Shown: piece by piece, positions 34,360 to 35,670 of the stretch
Layout of the letters: each line of letters opens with the position of its first letter
How positions within the stretch are numbered: the stretch's first letter is position 1
Source: a bacterium
GTDB taxonomy: Bacteria; Vulcanimicrobiota; Vulcanimicrobiia; Vulcanimicrobiales; Vulcanimicrobiaceae
DNA: 35,670 nucleotides
Assembly (NCBI GenBank): GCA_021786705.1
Contig: JAJYMV010000055.1
Coordinates: forward strand, 69,306 to 104,975
Direction of reading: 5' to 3'
Notes under the pieces: model-generated
Databases searched by the model: none
Told to the model about the DNA's origin: nothing
The model's input: only the letters and a program-made list of their open reading frames with translations
Position numbers and translations under genes: made by a program

Positions 34360-35670
34360 ACCTTAGGACGGTTATAGTTACCGCCGCCGTTTACTGGGGC
34401 TTCAGTTCCGAGCTTCGCTTGCGCTAACCCGTCCCTTTAACCTTCCAGCACCGGGCAGGAGTCAGCCCCTATACGTCTGCTTTCGCATTCGCAGAGACCT
34501 GTGTTTTTGTTAAACAGTCGCTTGGGCCTATTTTCTGCGACCTCCATCAGCTTTCGACGTAATGTCTAGTCCGACGAAGGCACCCCTTCTCCCAAAGTTA
34601 CGGGGTCAATTTGCCGAGTTCCTTAACAGGGGTTCTCCCGTCGCCTTAGCATGCTCTGCCAGTCTACCAGTGTCGGTGTACGGTACGGGCACCTACGATC
34701 CTATTTAGAGGCTTTTCTTGGCAGCGTAGAGTCTGTCACTTCGGCTCCGAAGAGCCTCGCATTCGCTTCTCGGTGTTGAATGCTGCGGATTTACCTACAG
34801 CAACACCTACCGGCTTAGACGCGCATATCCATCAGCGCGATGACATATCTTCCTGCGTCACCCCATCAATTCAAAGACCATGACGAACGGCACCACCGAT
34901 CGCTTTCACGATCGAAAATGCTGTTCGACAGAGTCTTAACGGTCGTCGGTGGTAGCAGAATATGAACTGCTTGTGCATCGCCTACGCTTCTCAGCCTCGG
35001 CTTAGCTCCCGACTCACCCTGAGACGATTGACGTAGCTCAGGAAACCTTAGACTTCCGGCGAGAGAGGTTCTCACTCTCTTTTATCGCTACTTATACCTG
35101 CATTCGCACTTGTGGTTCGTCCACACGTCCTCGCGGTCGTGCTTCAGCCTACGCCACAACGCTCCCCTACCGATGTTTACACATCCCAAAGCTTCGGTTC
35201 GATGCTTGAGCCCCGTTACATTTTCGGCGCCTCGCCACTCGACTAGTGAGCTATTACGCACTCTTTCAAGGGTGGCTGCTTCTAAGCCAACCTCCTAGTT
35301 GTTTCTGCGACAAGACTTCCTTTACCACTGAGCATCGATTAGGGACCTTAGCTGTTGATCTGGGCTGTTTCCCTTTTGACCATGGAGCTTATCCCCCACA
35401 GTCTGACTGCCGCTTAATCCGCCACGGTATTCGGAGTTTGATGGAGTTCGGTAATCCGGTAAGACCCCTAGCTCTGTCAGTGCTCTACCCCCGTGGGTTA
35501 ACAAACGACGCTAGTCCTCAAACTATTTCGGGGAGAACCAGCTATCTCCGGGTTCGATTGGCTTTTCACCCCTATCCACAGCTCATCCAACGTTTTTTCA
35601 ACAACGACAGGTTCGGTCCTCCACATGAGATTAATCATGCTTCAACCTGGCCATGGATAGATCACCCGGT

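Overview
The window is 35.7 kb of a high-GC bacterial chromosome. It combines a division gene cluster (ftsQ, ftsA, ftsZ), a complete dnaE, short-form hisG with hisZ, a flavin-dependent thymidylate synthase gene (thyX), and an rRNA operon with 23S before 5S on the minus strand. FtsA together with short HisG, HisZ and thyX, and the large BTAD/NB-ARC regulator, would fit a poorly cultured terrestrial phylum such as Candidatus Eremiobacterota (WPS-2). That assignment is an inference from gene content only; no 16S gene lies in the window.

Layout. 1-2.3 kb (+): the end of an aldehyde-dehydrogenase-like protein without a catalytic domain, a class II aldolase, and a stand-alone EAL phosphodiesterase. 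2.3-16.1 kb (-): a long co-oriented run dnaE > hisZ > hisG > hisD > Cof-type HAD > ftsQ, then ftsA > ftsZ > thyX. Most junctions overlap by 4 bases or are only a few bases apart. The run is broken between ftsQ and ftsA by two plus-strand genes, a methyl-accepting chemotaxis protein and a small secreted protein, with a strong terminator that lies inside the 3' part of ftsQ. 16.1-17.3 kb (+): a GAF-GGDEF diguanylate cyclase. 17.4-21.0 kb (+): a three-gene succinate dehydrogenase/fumarate reductase operon whose third gene is an HdrB-like protein with two CCG domains, i.e. a class E enzyme without heme-bearing membrane anchors, closed by a clear terminator.

21.1-26.6 kb: a divergent ALDH-family enzyme (+), a secreted DmpA/P1-family peptidase (-), ATP-dependent PEP carboxykinase (+), a Spy-like periplasmic protein (+) preceded by a hairpin that includes its ribosome binding site, and a small HAD protein (-). 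26.8-32.2 kb is more accessory in character: a small secreted protein, a 941-residue BTAD/NB-ARC/TPR regulator (+), and a lipoprotein with beta-propeller-like repeats on both sides of a Pro/Thr/Ser linker (-).

32.4-35.7 kb (-): 5S rRNA and the 3' two thirds of a 23S rRNA gene. The 23S gene is interrupted by a 706-nt group I intron exactly after the position equivalent to E. coli U1931. The intron encodes a single-motif LAGLIDADG homing endonuclease whose last codons overlap the conserved 3' catalytic-core sequence of the intron. This intron, the class E succinate dehydrogenase operon and the interrupted ftsQ-ftsA junction are the most notable points. I did not find a CRISPR array, an insertion sequence, a tRNA gene or a convincing new defence system. 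No stretch longer than 300 bases lacks a gene.
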